A DNA stretch of 12,061 bases from Aeriscardovia sp. (GTDB lineage: Bacteria; Actinomycetota; Actinomycetes; Actinomycetales; Bifidobacteriaceae). The position numbers were made by a program, and so were the translations under genes. The notes below the pieces were generated by a model. The model worked only from the letters and a program-made list of their open reading frames with translations. It was not told where the DNA came from and ran no database searches. The stretch's first letter is position 1. Each line of letters starts with the position of its first letter. Below are positions 1 to 6,008 of the stretch, one piece after another. The stretch lies in contig JAFYIA010000051.1 in the NCBI GenBank assembly GCA_017538865.1, forward strand, positions 1 through 12,061, in the 5' to 3' direction.

Positions 1-63
1 GTCGGAGCTTATGGCCTGCTTTAGCTGGATGTTGTCTAGGACGCGGCCTACAGGGGGGTCCAT
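1..63 (-). CDS. Possible N-terminal fragment of an unidentified gene (runs off the left edge)
   Basis: The minus strand is open from the left edge to an in-frame TAA at 166-168. The part from the only ATG (61-63) reads MDPPVGRVLDNIQLKQAISS. The codons upstream of that ATG also look protein-like (for example RFAWLNCVDSYIGYF) and use the same AGC/TCC/ATA style as the neighbours, but they contain no ATG, GTG or TTG. No Shine-Dalgarno sequence precedes the ATG. The fragment could be the true 5' end of a gene divergent from sepH, a gene with a non-standard start further upstream, a decayed gene, or chance. I do not recognise the product. The call is weak because only about 20 codons are inside the window. 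Confidence 0.25.
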   Translation of the reverse strand, partial: MDPPVGRVLDNIQLKQAISSD

Positions 64-235
64 AAAGTAGCCGATGTAGGAATCTACGCAGTTAAGCCAG
101 GCAAAACGGGAGGACTGGCCAGTCAGGAGGGAGTCGGGGAATTTCTTTGCGGCTTTTGAAGGGACTTAGAGCGGGAAGGGAAGGGAAAAATAGTAAGATA
201 AGCTTTAGTGCGCAAACCGAAGGGGAGAAGGGAAC
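64..235. other. Intergenic leader upstream of sepH
   Basis: This stretch separates the left-edge reading frame from sepH. It holds a perfect 12-bp palindrome, GACTGGCCAGTC, at 113-124, and a purine-rich tract at 161-185 with four GGG runs on the plus strand. It ends in the sepH ribosome binding site (GGGGAGAAGGG, about 221-232). A TAAGAT sequence at 194-199 could serve as a -10 box, but no -35 element stands at a sensible distance, so no promoter is assigned. Confidence 0.4.
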
Positions 236-1099
236 ATGAGGAAGGCGGAATTTGACCACGTTGACGAAGAGGGGAACCTGATCCTCTCCCTGGACGGGGC
301 CCAGGCGGTTCTCGAGGCTTCGGAGCAACTGGAAGACGCCCTGCTCGCCTCCCGCAAGATCAAGGCGCAGGCGGCGGCCCAAAAGCGCCTGGCCCCCCTC
401 CCCATCTCCAGGATCCAGTCCATGCTGCGGGCGGGAAAGGCGCCGGCGGAAGTGGCAGAAGAGCTCCAAGTGGGCGAAAGCCTCATCTCCAAGATCGCGG
501 GGCCCGTAGAAAACGAGAAGCGCGCGGCCGTCCAGCAGTTCCTCTCGGGCTTTTACCAAAAGGCCCCCATGCGAAAGGAGAGAGTAGCGGAAATAATCTC
601 CCGATCCCTCTCCCGGATCGGAGTCAAAAAAAATGCGGTGCGCTGGTCGGCCTCACGGGAAGGGCGCGGGCCTTGGACGGTCACGGCGGAATTTGACAGG
701 GACGGGAACCGGTGGATCCCCTCCTGGAGCTGGGACGGCCAGGACAACTCCATTTCCTCCCTAAACGAGGAGGCCAGATACCTTCTGGAAGAAGATTCAG
801 GACCCCTCCCGACACCCCAGCCCCCGAAAAAGCCGGACATCCCGCCGCTGCCCTCCCAAAAGAAGGCCCCGGCGCAAAAGAAGAAGGCACCAGAACCCCC
901 CAGCGCCCCTCAGGCCTCTTCTGACGAGGAAGCGGAGGCGGAAGAGGTGGAAACCGAGCTCGTGGATCCTGCCCCAAAACCGAAGCCAAGGATCGCCTTC
1001 CAGCCCAAGGGAAAAATGCAGCGCAAGGGCGTGCCCTCCTGGGATGACATCCTCTTCGGAGGAGGGGTCACTTCACCACAGCAATCAGAGGAATCCTAG
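236..1099 (+). CDS. sepH: Septation protein SepH (DUF3071 family)
   Basis: This 287-residue protein matches the actinobacterial SepH family, an FtsZ-binding factor that promotes FtsZ assembly at division sites in the cytoplasm. Residues 1-105 form the DUF3071-type region. A helix-turn-helix-like segment lies at about 57-92, containing IQSMLRAGKAPAEVAEEL and ending in KIAGPV, which corresponds to the family's conserved FAGPV-like stretch. Residues about 190-262 are a low-complexity linker rich in proline, lysine and glutamate. Near the end is VPSWDDILFG (266-275), which matches the conserved C-terminal SWDEI(L/M)FG tail of the family. The ATG at 236 follows a purine-rich Shine-Dalgarno region (GGGGAGAAGGG). 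The last 32 bp overlap, tail to tail, the 3' end of the phosphatase gene on the other strand. The assignment rests on the family pattern from N- to C-terminus and is firm. Confidence 0.9.
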   Translation: MRKAEFDHVDEEGNLILSLDGAQAVLEASEQLEDALLASRKIKAQAAAQKRLAPLPISRIQSMLRAGKAPAEVAEELQVGESLISKIAGPVENEKRAAVQQFLSGFYQKAPMRKERVAEIISRSLSRIGVKKNAVRWSASREGRGPWTVTAEFDRDGNRWIPSWSWDGQDNSISSLNEEARYLLEEDSGPLPTPQPPKKPDIPPLPSQKKAPAQKKKAPEPPSAPQASSDEEAEAEEVETELVDPAPKPKPRIAFQPKGKMQRKGVPSWDDILFGGGVTSPQQSEES

Positions 1100-2225
1100 C
1101 CTCGGCCTCCGTCCAGGAGCCGTGCACCCCCGGCATCGTTATTTCCTTCCCCCCCACTCCGTCGAGGAGCGCCTCGCCGCGGAAGCACACTATCACGTCC
1201 CCCAGGTATGCCCCGCTCTCCGGGGAAATGGGTCCGAACACCCCCCGGTTCACGGCCTCGCGCTTGTCGAAGGCTACGGCCCATCCTTTAAAGTACTTGC
1301 CCCACTCGCGGGCCATCTCCCCTGCGTCCGCTCCTTCTTCCAGGTACAGCATCACGTCCCTCTGCTCGCCCGCCACGAGCTTTACGCCTTCAGTCAGCCT
1401 TTTGGGGAGGGAAGAAAAATCGAAGACTTTCTTCCTCTCCACCATCCCGTGGTCCGCGCAGATCACGAGCAACGTCCCTTTTTTCGACGCCTCGAAGGCG
1501 GCCCTTATTTCCAAATCCGCTTCTTCCAGGGCTGCCCTCCACTCCCCGCTCTGGCATCCGAACTTGTGCCCGGCCTTGTCGACGGAAGAGATGTAAAAGT
1601 AAGTGAGGTCGAAGTCGAAAGTGAGGGCGCCCGCTGTCCTGGCGGCGGCCATCGGATCTTTTTCGACGAAATACCGGCTCCCGTCGAGGGCGGCCAAAGT
1701 CAGGGGGGAGGCGTCGAACTTCTTTTCCCCCACCGTGGCCACCTTTTTCCCTTTTGAACTCAAAAGGGAAAAGATGGTGGGTTCTTTTTGCACTTCCTTC
1801 GGGTTGGGGGCGTCCCGAAAGCTTATCATCTGCGAGATGCGGCCGGTGAAGGGGTTGATCTGGGTGTAGCCGAAAATCGAAGTGAGGCCGGGGCAGGTCC
1901 CCGTCCCCATGGAGCAGATGGCCGCAGCGGTGGTAGTAGGAAAGCAGCTGAAGAAGGGGGAGGATCTAAAAAAGCTCCTCTTCGACCTCAAAAACGGAGC
2001 GTAGCCGAGGTTATCCAAAAGGTTGAAGTATCCAAGCCCGTCGACGAAGACGAAAAGGCAGGAAGAAGCCCTCGGCAGATCCAGCCTCTCCCTGCACTCC
2101 TCCGGATTCCTGTAGAGCGCCGTGGGGCACGGGGCTCCGAGGCTTGAGGAAATTGCGGGCAGGAGCGAAGGCAGGTGACGGTAGATGTTGGAAAAAGGAA
2201 GCTCTTCGCACCATTTCTCTTCCAT
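1068..2225 (-). CDS. Alkaline phosphatase superfamily protein (type I phosphodiesterase / nucleotide pyrophosphatase-like)
   Basis: This 385-residue predicted metal-dependent phosphoesterase has no visible signal peptide or membrane segment, so it is probably cytoplasmic. The superfamily's metal and nucleophile motifs are present in order: VFVDGLGY with Asp62; CFPTTTAAAICSMGTG, with the nucleophilic threonine around 98-99; SSVDKAGHKFG with Asp216 and His220; and VICADHGMV with Asp258 and His259. This layout matches the nucleotide pyrophosphatase/phosphodiesterase branch often found beside SepH genes in Actinomycetota. The natural substrate cannot be told from sequence. The ATG at 2225 sits behind AGGGGGAG. 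The gene is convergent with sepH, and their coding ends overlap by 32 bp. Upstream, a strong terminator ends 27 bp before the start codon, so expression may rely on read-through from the transporter gene or on a promoter I cannot see. Confidence 0.85.
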   Translation of the reverse strand: MEEKWCEELPFSNIYRHLPSLLPAISSSLGAPCPTALYRNPEECRERLDLPRASSCLFVFVDGLGYFNLLDNLGYAPFLRSKRSFFRSSPFFSCFPTTTAAAICSMGTGTCPGLTSIFGYTQINPFTGRISQMISFRDAPNPKEVQKEPTIFSLLSSKGKKVATVGEKKFDASPLTLAALDGSRYFVEKDPMAAARTAGALTFDFDLTYFYISSVDKAGHKFGCQSGEWRAALEEADLEIRAAFEASKKGTLLVICADHGMVERKKVFDFSSLPKRLTEGVKLVAGEQRDVMLYLEEGADAGEMAREWGKYFKGWAVAFDKREAVNRGVFGPISPESGAYLGDVIVCFRGEALLDGVGGKEITMPGVHGSWTEAEARIPLIAVVK

Positions 2226-2252
2226 TTCTCCCCCTTTGCCTATCCAATGATA

Positions 2253-2276
2253 TAAAAAAACGCGGCAGGGCCGCGT
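2253..2276 (-). terminator. Intrinsic terminator of the sugar-porter gene
   Basis: Read on the minus strand, a perfect 7-bp GC-rich stem (ACGCGGC / GCCGCGT) with a 3-nt loop is followed directly by seven T residues. It lies 20 bp after the stop codon of the MFS gene and 27 bp before the start codon of the phosphatase gene. The U-tract is on one side only, so the terminator acts on minus-strand transcription. Confidence 0.85.
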
Positions 2277-2296
2277 CGGAAAGGAAAAAAGAAAGC

Positions 2297-3670
2297 TTAC
2301 GCCTTCTTCTTCTCGTCCATTTTCTGCTCTATCTCCTCCAGGCTCTTGCCGCGGGTCTCGGGGACCATGTACTTGACGAAGAAGATGGAGAGGATGGCGA
2401 ACGCGCAGAAGATCGCGAAGGGTCCGGCGATATTGTTGTGGAATCCCACGAGGAGGATGGTGAAGAACTGGGAGACGATGAAGTCGCCTATCCAGTTGGC
2501 GGCGGAGCCTATGGAAGTCCCGAGGCCCCTTACCTTCAGCGGGAAGATCTCGCTAATCATAATCCAGCAGATCGGGCCCCACGAGACGGCGAAGCCGATT
2601 ATGAAGAGGGCGATGAAGATCATGGTGGCTATGGCGCTGCCCATGCTGTGCACGCCCAAAGTCAGGTTCAGGATAATAAGGATTATAAAGGAGATCGCCA
2701 TCTCGATTGAGCCGAAGATGAGCAGGGACTTTCTGTTGAAGCGGTTCATAATCCCCAGGGCCACTATAGTGGAGATCACGTTCACAGCCCCAATGCCCAC
2801 CGAGATCCAGATAGAGTTGGCACTGGAGAAGTGGAAGGCGGACTGGAAGATCTTGGGGACAAAGTAGATGACGGCGTTAATCCCGACCAGCTGCTGGAAG
2901 AACATGAGGAGGATGGCTACAAGTACGCTCTTTCCGGAAATGGAGAAAAGCTCCTTGAAGGTGCCCTTTCCTTCGGACTTGGCCAGCACGGCCTGTATTT
3001 CTTCAATTTCTTGGGAACCGTCCCTCTTGAGCCTCCTTTCCAAAATCTTTTTGGCCAGCTCTACCTTGCCGGCCTTTATAAGGTAGCGGGGGCTTTCGGG
3101 AAGGGCGATGGAGCCTATCATGAGGGCGGCGGCCGGGAGAAGCTCGGATCCCAGCATCCACCTCCAGTCGGACAGCCCTCCTATGTTGTGGTTCAAAAAC
3201 AGGAGGTTGGCAAAGTAAGCCACCTCAATTCCGATGGTGATCATGAGCTGGAACATAGAGGCCACAGATCCCCTGTGGTCCTTGTCGGCCAGCTCCACCA
3301 GGTAAGTGGGCGTAAGAGATGACGCGGCGCCTATGGCAAAGCCCAAAACGATTCTGGCTATGCTCATTTCGGCGAAATTCTGGGAAAACATGCAGAAGAA
3401 GCCGCCCGCTATGAAAAGCAGGGCTGCGATGATAAACAGCTTCTTTCGCCCGTACTTGTCGGCTAGGCCCCCTATGGCCAGGGCGCCTACCATGGATCCT
3501 ATAAGGACGCTGGCCGTTATAAACCCGAGCTGGGCCGCATTGAGCCTCCAGTCGTTTTGAATGATGGGGCCGGCGCCCGATATGATGCCCGTGTCGTAAC
3601 CGAAAAGAAGCCCTCCGAGGCCGCCTACTGTGTAGAGGCCCCAAGGCATAGATGCCTTCTGATCAGACAT
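2297..3670 (-). CDS. Sugar-porter family MFS transporter
   Basis: This 457-residue integral membrane protein of the major facilitator superfamily, sugar-porter branch, has a normal length for the family and twelve expected helices. The family signatures appear in order: GGLLFGYDTGIISGA in helix 1; ADKYGRKK in the loop after helix 2; PESPRYL before the central loop; QQLVGINAVIYF in helix 7; GPICWIMISEIFPLKVRG in helix 10; and PETRGKSLEEIE after helix 12. It probably imports a monosaccharide with H+, but the substrate is not readable. The start is uncertain: the ATG at 3670 has only GAGGG one base upstream or AAGGGG ten bases upstream, whereas the in-frame ATG at 3649 (MPWGLYTVGG) has AGAAGG five bases before it. 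A terminator follows the gene. Confidence 0.92.
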   Translation of the reverse strand: MSDQKASMPWGLYTVGGLGGLLFGYDTGIISGAGPIIQNDWRLNAAQLGFITASVLIGSMVGALAIGGLADKYGRKKLFIIAALLFIAGGFFCMFSQNFAEMSIARIVLGFAIGAASSLTPTYLVELADKDHRGSVASMFQLMITIGIEVAYFANLLFLNHNIGGLSDWRWMLGSELLPAAALMIGSIALPESPRYLIKAGKVELAKKILERRLKRDGSQEIEEIQAVLAKSEGKGTFKELFSISGKSVLVAILLMFFQQLVGINAVIYFVPKIFQSAFHFSSANSIWISVGIGAVNVISTIVALGIMNRFNRKSLLIFGSIEMAISFIILIILNLTLGVHSMGSAIATMIFIALFIIGFAVSWGPICWIMISEIFPLKVRGLGTSIGSAANWIGDFIVSQFFTILLVGFHNNIAGPFAIFCAFAILSIFFVKYMVPETRGKSLEEIEQKMDEKKKA

Positions 3671-3719
3671 ACCCTCTATTCCCCTTTGAATGAGTGCAGT
3701 TGTGAATTGATAAAGGCTG

Positions 3720-3725
3720 ATTATA
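3720..3725 (-). promoter_or_regulatory. Candidate -10 element for the sugar-porter gene
   Basis: The minus strand carries an exact TATAAT about 50 bp upstream of the MFS start codon, in the 98-bp gap after the sortase gene. No good -35 hexamer is found at 16-18 bp (TTTATC and TTTTAT are the nearest), so the promoter call rests on the -10 box and its position. Confidence 0.4.
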
Positions 3726-3768
3726 TACGATGAGGTAAGAAGATAAAACCCCCAGCCCTAGAACGTAC

Positions 3769-4863
3769 TTATTGTGGAATGGCTACGTAATTTGAGGAGG
3801 ACTTCAGGATTGGTATAGTGCTCGCCATCCACGGGAAGACCCAGGCGAAGAGCAGGGCGGTGAAGCAGAGCAGGGCGAGGATGAGGAGGGCCCATCGCAC
3901 TGCCTTTACCCCGGGGTTTATCCAGCGGAGCGCGGAGTAGATGCTGTAGGGTTTGTTTCTCACGCCTTTCTCGTCTTTTCGCATGCTGGGCCACCTCCAC
4001 GTGATAGCCGCCGCCGCAAAAACTACGAGCCACGCGGCCAGAAGGAAGTAGAAAATAGAGCTGACGGGAGGAATGTCAGCCGTCCAGCTATTGAAGGCCG
4101 CCGGGAAGGTGATTTTGCCCCCCGCCCCTTCCTGTGCCAGGGCGGCAGGTATGCCGTCCTTCACATACGCCCAGTACTTGAATTTCGCATAGACGATCCA
4201 ACGGTGGGTGGGGATCCCGTAGCGGGGCGTGCAGGTAGTGAGGGTCATGAGCCGCTCTGTGGGCTCGGCCCCCGGCTGATTGGGGACGGGATCGATGACG
4301 CTGACTTGAGAGGGTTCCACAATCTGGTAGCTCTGGTAGTCGTAAATGTACCAGTACCTGGTAGTACGGATTATGATTTCGTTTCCGGGCTGGAACTTGC
4401 TCACATCCCCCAAAGGCGCCCCATAGCCCTCCCTGTGGCCGGCCAGGGCCACGTTGCCCACGGCCCCGAACATGGGAGTGGATTCATAGTGGCCCAGCCC
4501 GTGCCTATCCAGTTGCACAAGGCTCGTCCCCTGGACTATCAGCCTCTTATACTGCGATCCGAAGCACGGGATGTAGATTTCCCCAAGGATGGCTCCCGGA
4601 GTCTTGAGGTTTGGAAGGACCGGAGGGTTCCCGCTGGCGGGGCTGGCTATCTTATAGCCCCCTCCCCCGCTTCCCGGGGTCTGCCAACTGACGGTGTCGA
4701 ACTCCTTGGTCTGGGTCCTTTGGGAAATTATCCCGGTCCACCCTATCTGCCAGATGGCATAAAGGATGCACAAAGCGGCCAGAGTGAGGAGGATTTCCCC
4801 TATAGCCCCGACGGCAGTAAAAACCTTCTTCCTCTTACCGCGGTGGGTGGATTTGGCCTTAAT
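3769..4863 (-). CDS. Class E sortase with two C-terminal membrane segments; probable ATT start
   Basis: This membrane-anchored cysteine transpeptidase attaches surface proteins to the cell wall. Catalytic residues fit class E sortases: His143 in LAGHREGYGAP, Cys211 in TLTTCTPRY and Arg221 in THRWIVY. The reading frame upstream of the catalytic domain has no ATG, GTG or TTG until a TTG at 4773, which lies inside the first membrane helix. Thirty codons further up, ATT at 4861-4863 stands six bases behind a clear CGGAGG. Starting there gives 364 residues with a basic cytoplasmic N-terminus (KAKSTHRGKRKK) and a complete helix at about 14-46, as expected for sortases. Two further hydrophobic segments lie at about 267-289 and 322-345, with a short basic loop between them. 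The gene diverges from crgA, 86 bp away. Family assignment is firm; the ATT start is an inference from frame and ribosome binding site. Confidence 0.88.
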   Translation of the reverse strand: MKAKSTHRGKRKKVFTAVGAIGEILLTLAALCILYAIWQIGWTGIISQRTQTKEFDTVSWQTPGSGGGGYKIASPASGNPPVLPNLKTPGAILGEIYIPCFGSQYKRLIVQGTSLVQLDRHGLGHYESTPMFGAVGNVALAGHREGYGAPLGDVSKFQPGNEIIIRTTRYWYIYDYQSYQIVEPSQVSVIDPVPNQPGAEPTERLMTLTTCTPRYGIPTHRWIVYAKFKYWAYVKDGIPAALAQEGAGGKITFPAAFNSWTADIPPVSSIFYFLLAAWLVVFAAAAITWRWPSMRKDEKGVRNKPYSIYSALRWINPGVKAVRWALLILALLCFTALLFAWVFPWMASTIPILKSSSNYVAIPQ

Positions 4864-4870
4864 GTTTTGC

Positions 4871-4875
4871 CTCCG
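4871..4875 (-). promoter_or_regulatory. Ribosome binding site that places the sortase start at ATT
   Basis: On the minus strand the sequence reads CGGAGG, then CAAAAC, then ATT AAG. The in-frame stop TAA (4876-4878) immediately precedes the site, so translation of this frame cannot begin further upstream. The next standard start codon is 90 bp downstream with no comparable site. Confidence 0.6.
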
Positions 4876-4927
4876 TTACAATCGACACGGATCTCATTCT
4901 ATTGAATCATGGTAATTGACTACACTG

Positions 4928-4933
4928 TATAAA
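4928..4933 (+). promoter_or_regulatory. Candidate -10 element for crgA
   Basis: TATAAA lies 16 bp upstream of the crgA start codon and just ahead of its Shine-Dalgarno sequence, which would give a very short leader. The best -35 candidate, TTGAAT at 4902-4907, is 20 bp away, which is longer than usual. The call is tentative. Confidence 0.3.
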
Positions 4934-4949
4934 GATACTAAGGAGGTTT

Positions 4950-5333
4950 ATGGAAGACGCGGAAGAGGGCAAAGAGAAAGAAGCCGAGGGCTCTGGGGCA
5001 GAAAAAGAAGAAGAAAACCCGGAGTTCGAAAGGGTTAAAGCCCTCCTCAACCAGGACGCTTCTTCGCAAGACGTGCCTGCCAGCATCAAAAGGCTCATGG
5101 AAAGGCAGGAGGACAACGACAAGAGAATCAAGAAGGCCATAAAGAAAACCAAGACCAACCCCAAGTGGTTCGTCCCCGTCTTTGCCGCCCTCCTCGTCAT
5201 AGGCCTGGCCTGGGTGGTGGTAAACTACGTCACTTCCGGTCAATACCCCATTCCCGGCATAAGGAACTGGAACCTGCTTATAGGCTTCGGCCTCATGCTC
5301 ATCGGATTCGTCATGACCATGTGGTGGAAATAG
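4950..5333 (+). CDS. crgA: Cell division protein CrgA
   Basis: This 127-residue small membrane protein of the actinobacterial divisome binds FtsZ and the septal peptidoglycan machinery. The C-terminal half carries the family pattern: NPKWFVPVFAALLVIGLAWV opens the first membrane helix (about 73-94), a short loop holds QYPIPGIRNWNL, and a second helix (about 106-126) ends in MTMWWK. The N-terminal 70 residues are highly charged, acidic first and then lysine-rich, and longer than in the short mycobacterial CrgA. The start is well supported by TAAGGAGG, a near-perfect anti-16S match, three to four bases before the ATG. It diverges from the class E sortase gene, a pairing I associate with other Actinomycetota. 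All five arginine codons are AGG or AGA and four of eight isoleucine codons are ATA. Confidence 0.93.
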   Translation: MEDAEEGKEKEAEGSGAEKEEENPEFERVKALLNQDASSQDVPASIKRLMERQEDNDKRIKKAIKKTKTNPKWFVPVFAALLVIGLAWVVVNYVTSGQYPIPGIRNWNLLIGFGLMLIGFVMTMWWK

Positions 5334-5413
5334 GGCGGTGTTGGGATTTCTCCATTAGAATTTATTAGGATCTATAAGAAACACAGTCCGCATTTAAAGC
5401 GAGGAGGCTGGCG

Positions 5414-5629
5414 ATGAAGTCAGGTTTTTGGAAGTTCTTAGCCCTTGTATTTGGCGCTCTGCTCGCCGTGGTCCTGGGGCGTTACGTCTATGCCCAAAAG
5501 CATCCGAAGAACGATCCGTGGGAAGAATCGTGGGAAAACAGCTCTTCTCCGGTCGACCTGGGCCTGGATGAAGATTCCGATGAAGCTGAAGAAGAAGACG
5601 GATCTGAAAAGAGCGTCGACAAGGCCTGA
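5414..5629 (+). CDS. Small single-span membrane protein of unknown function
   Basis: This 71-residue protein was not matched to any named family. Residues about 5-27 (FWKFLALVFGALLAVVLGRY) form one membrane helix or an uncleaved signal anchor. The remainder is hydrophilic and strongly acidic (LDEDSDEAEEEDGSE). GAGGAGG six bases before the ATG is an excellent ribosome binding site and the main reason to accept such a short gene. The lysines before the helix (positions 2 and 7) and an arginine after it leave the orientation open. It begins 80 bp after crgA and overlaps the next gene by 50 bp in another frame, so it is probably the first cistron of the set running to the FemABX gene. TATAAG at 5373-5378 could be a -10 box but lacks a -35 partner. 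Confidence 0.7.
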   Translation: MKSGFWKFLALVFGALLAVVLGRYVYAQKHPKNDPWEESWENSSSPVDLGLDEDSDEAEEEDGSEKSVDKA

Positions 5630-6008
5630 GGCCCAATACGCATCCCTCAGCTCCTCAGAACTGGAAGCGTGCATCGAGGGGCTGAGGGACGGCCTGCAGT
5701 CATGTCCCCGTGAGCTGGTCGGAAAAGCCGTCCGGTTCTGCGCCTCCCTCCTGGAAGAGGCGTGCCCGGGAGAGAGCCTCGAAGTCCGGGTAGTGCCCTT
5801 TGCGGCCTGCAAGGTGCTTCAAGGCACAAGACCCGATCCCCACAATTTGACCCCGCCCGATTTCCTTGAAATGGATCCGGACATCTTTCTAAGGCTTTCC
5901 TTCGGCTTGGAGAGCTGGCAAAAAGCCCTGCCCGAGCTCAAGATCCCGCAGCTTTCCAGGGCGAAAGAGCTGGAGGCCTTTTTTCCCCTCCTCTCTGTAA
6001 AGAAGTGA
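5580..6008 (+). CDS. SCP-2 / sterol-carrier-like family protein
   Basis: From the ATG at 5580 this is a 142-residue soluble protein. The segment from about 25 on resembles the small actinobacterial proteins annotated as sterol carrier family protein: SLEVRVVPFAACKVLQGTRP (66-85) corresponds to the VEVRVPPFGAVQ-type strand, followed by PPDFLEMDPDIFLRLSFGLE and WQKAL, matching the family's 'VETDP..W..LA.G...W..A'. Those proteins are predicted to have the SCP-2 fold; their ligand is unknown. The start is uncertain: the ATG at 5580 lies inside the previous gene with only a weak site (GGATGAAG), another ATG lies at 5568, and no start codon exists after the upstream gene ends. Translation is probably coupled. 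The stop overlaps the GTG of the next gene (GTGA). Confidence 0.7.
   Translation: MKLKKKTDLKRASTRPEAQYASLSSSELEACIEGLRDGLQSCPRELVGKAVRFCASLLEEACPGESLEVRVVPFAACKVLQGTRPDPHNLTPPDFLEMDPDIFLRLSFGLESWQKALPELKIPQLSRAKELEAFFPLLSVKK

Noticed and set aside
92..559. Minus-strand frame of 155 codons opposite the start of sepH
   Set aside because: It is antisense to the conserved N-terminal domain of SepH and has no family features; its 3' part crosses the leader by chance.
1044..1757. Long plus-strand frame (237 codons) antisense to the phosphatase gene
   Set aside because: It lies wholly opposite a gene with clear catalytic motifs, has no ribosome binding site, and its product is proline/histidine-rich low-complexity sequence typical of the complement of GC-biased codons.
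2144..2710. Plus-strand frame of 188 codons opposite the MFS gene, rich in Asp/Glu
   Set aside because: It crosses a strong terminator and lies antisense to conserved transporter motifs; the acidic composition is a mirror of hydrophobic codons.
3688..3704. Similarity to the E. coli lac operator (TTGTGA, then GATAA) upstream of the sugar-porter gene
   Set aside because: The match is asymmetric, the right half lacks the CAATT part, and no palindrome results. It is likely chance despite the tempting neighbour.
5580..5629. Programmed frameshift fusing the small membrane protein to the SCP-like protein
   Set aside because: The frame change needed is +1, no slippery heptamer or stimulatory structure is apparent, and an ATG is available in the overlap for separate initiation.
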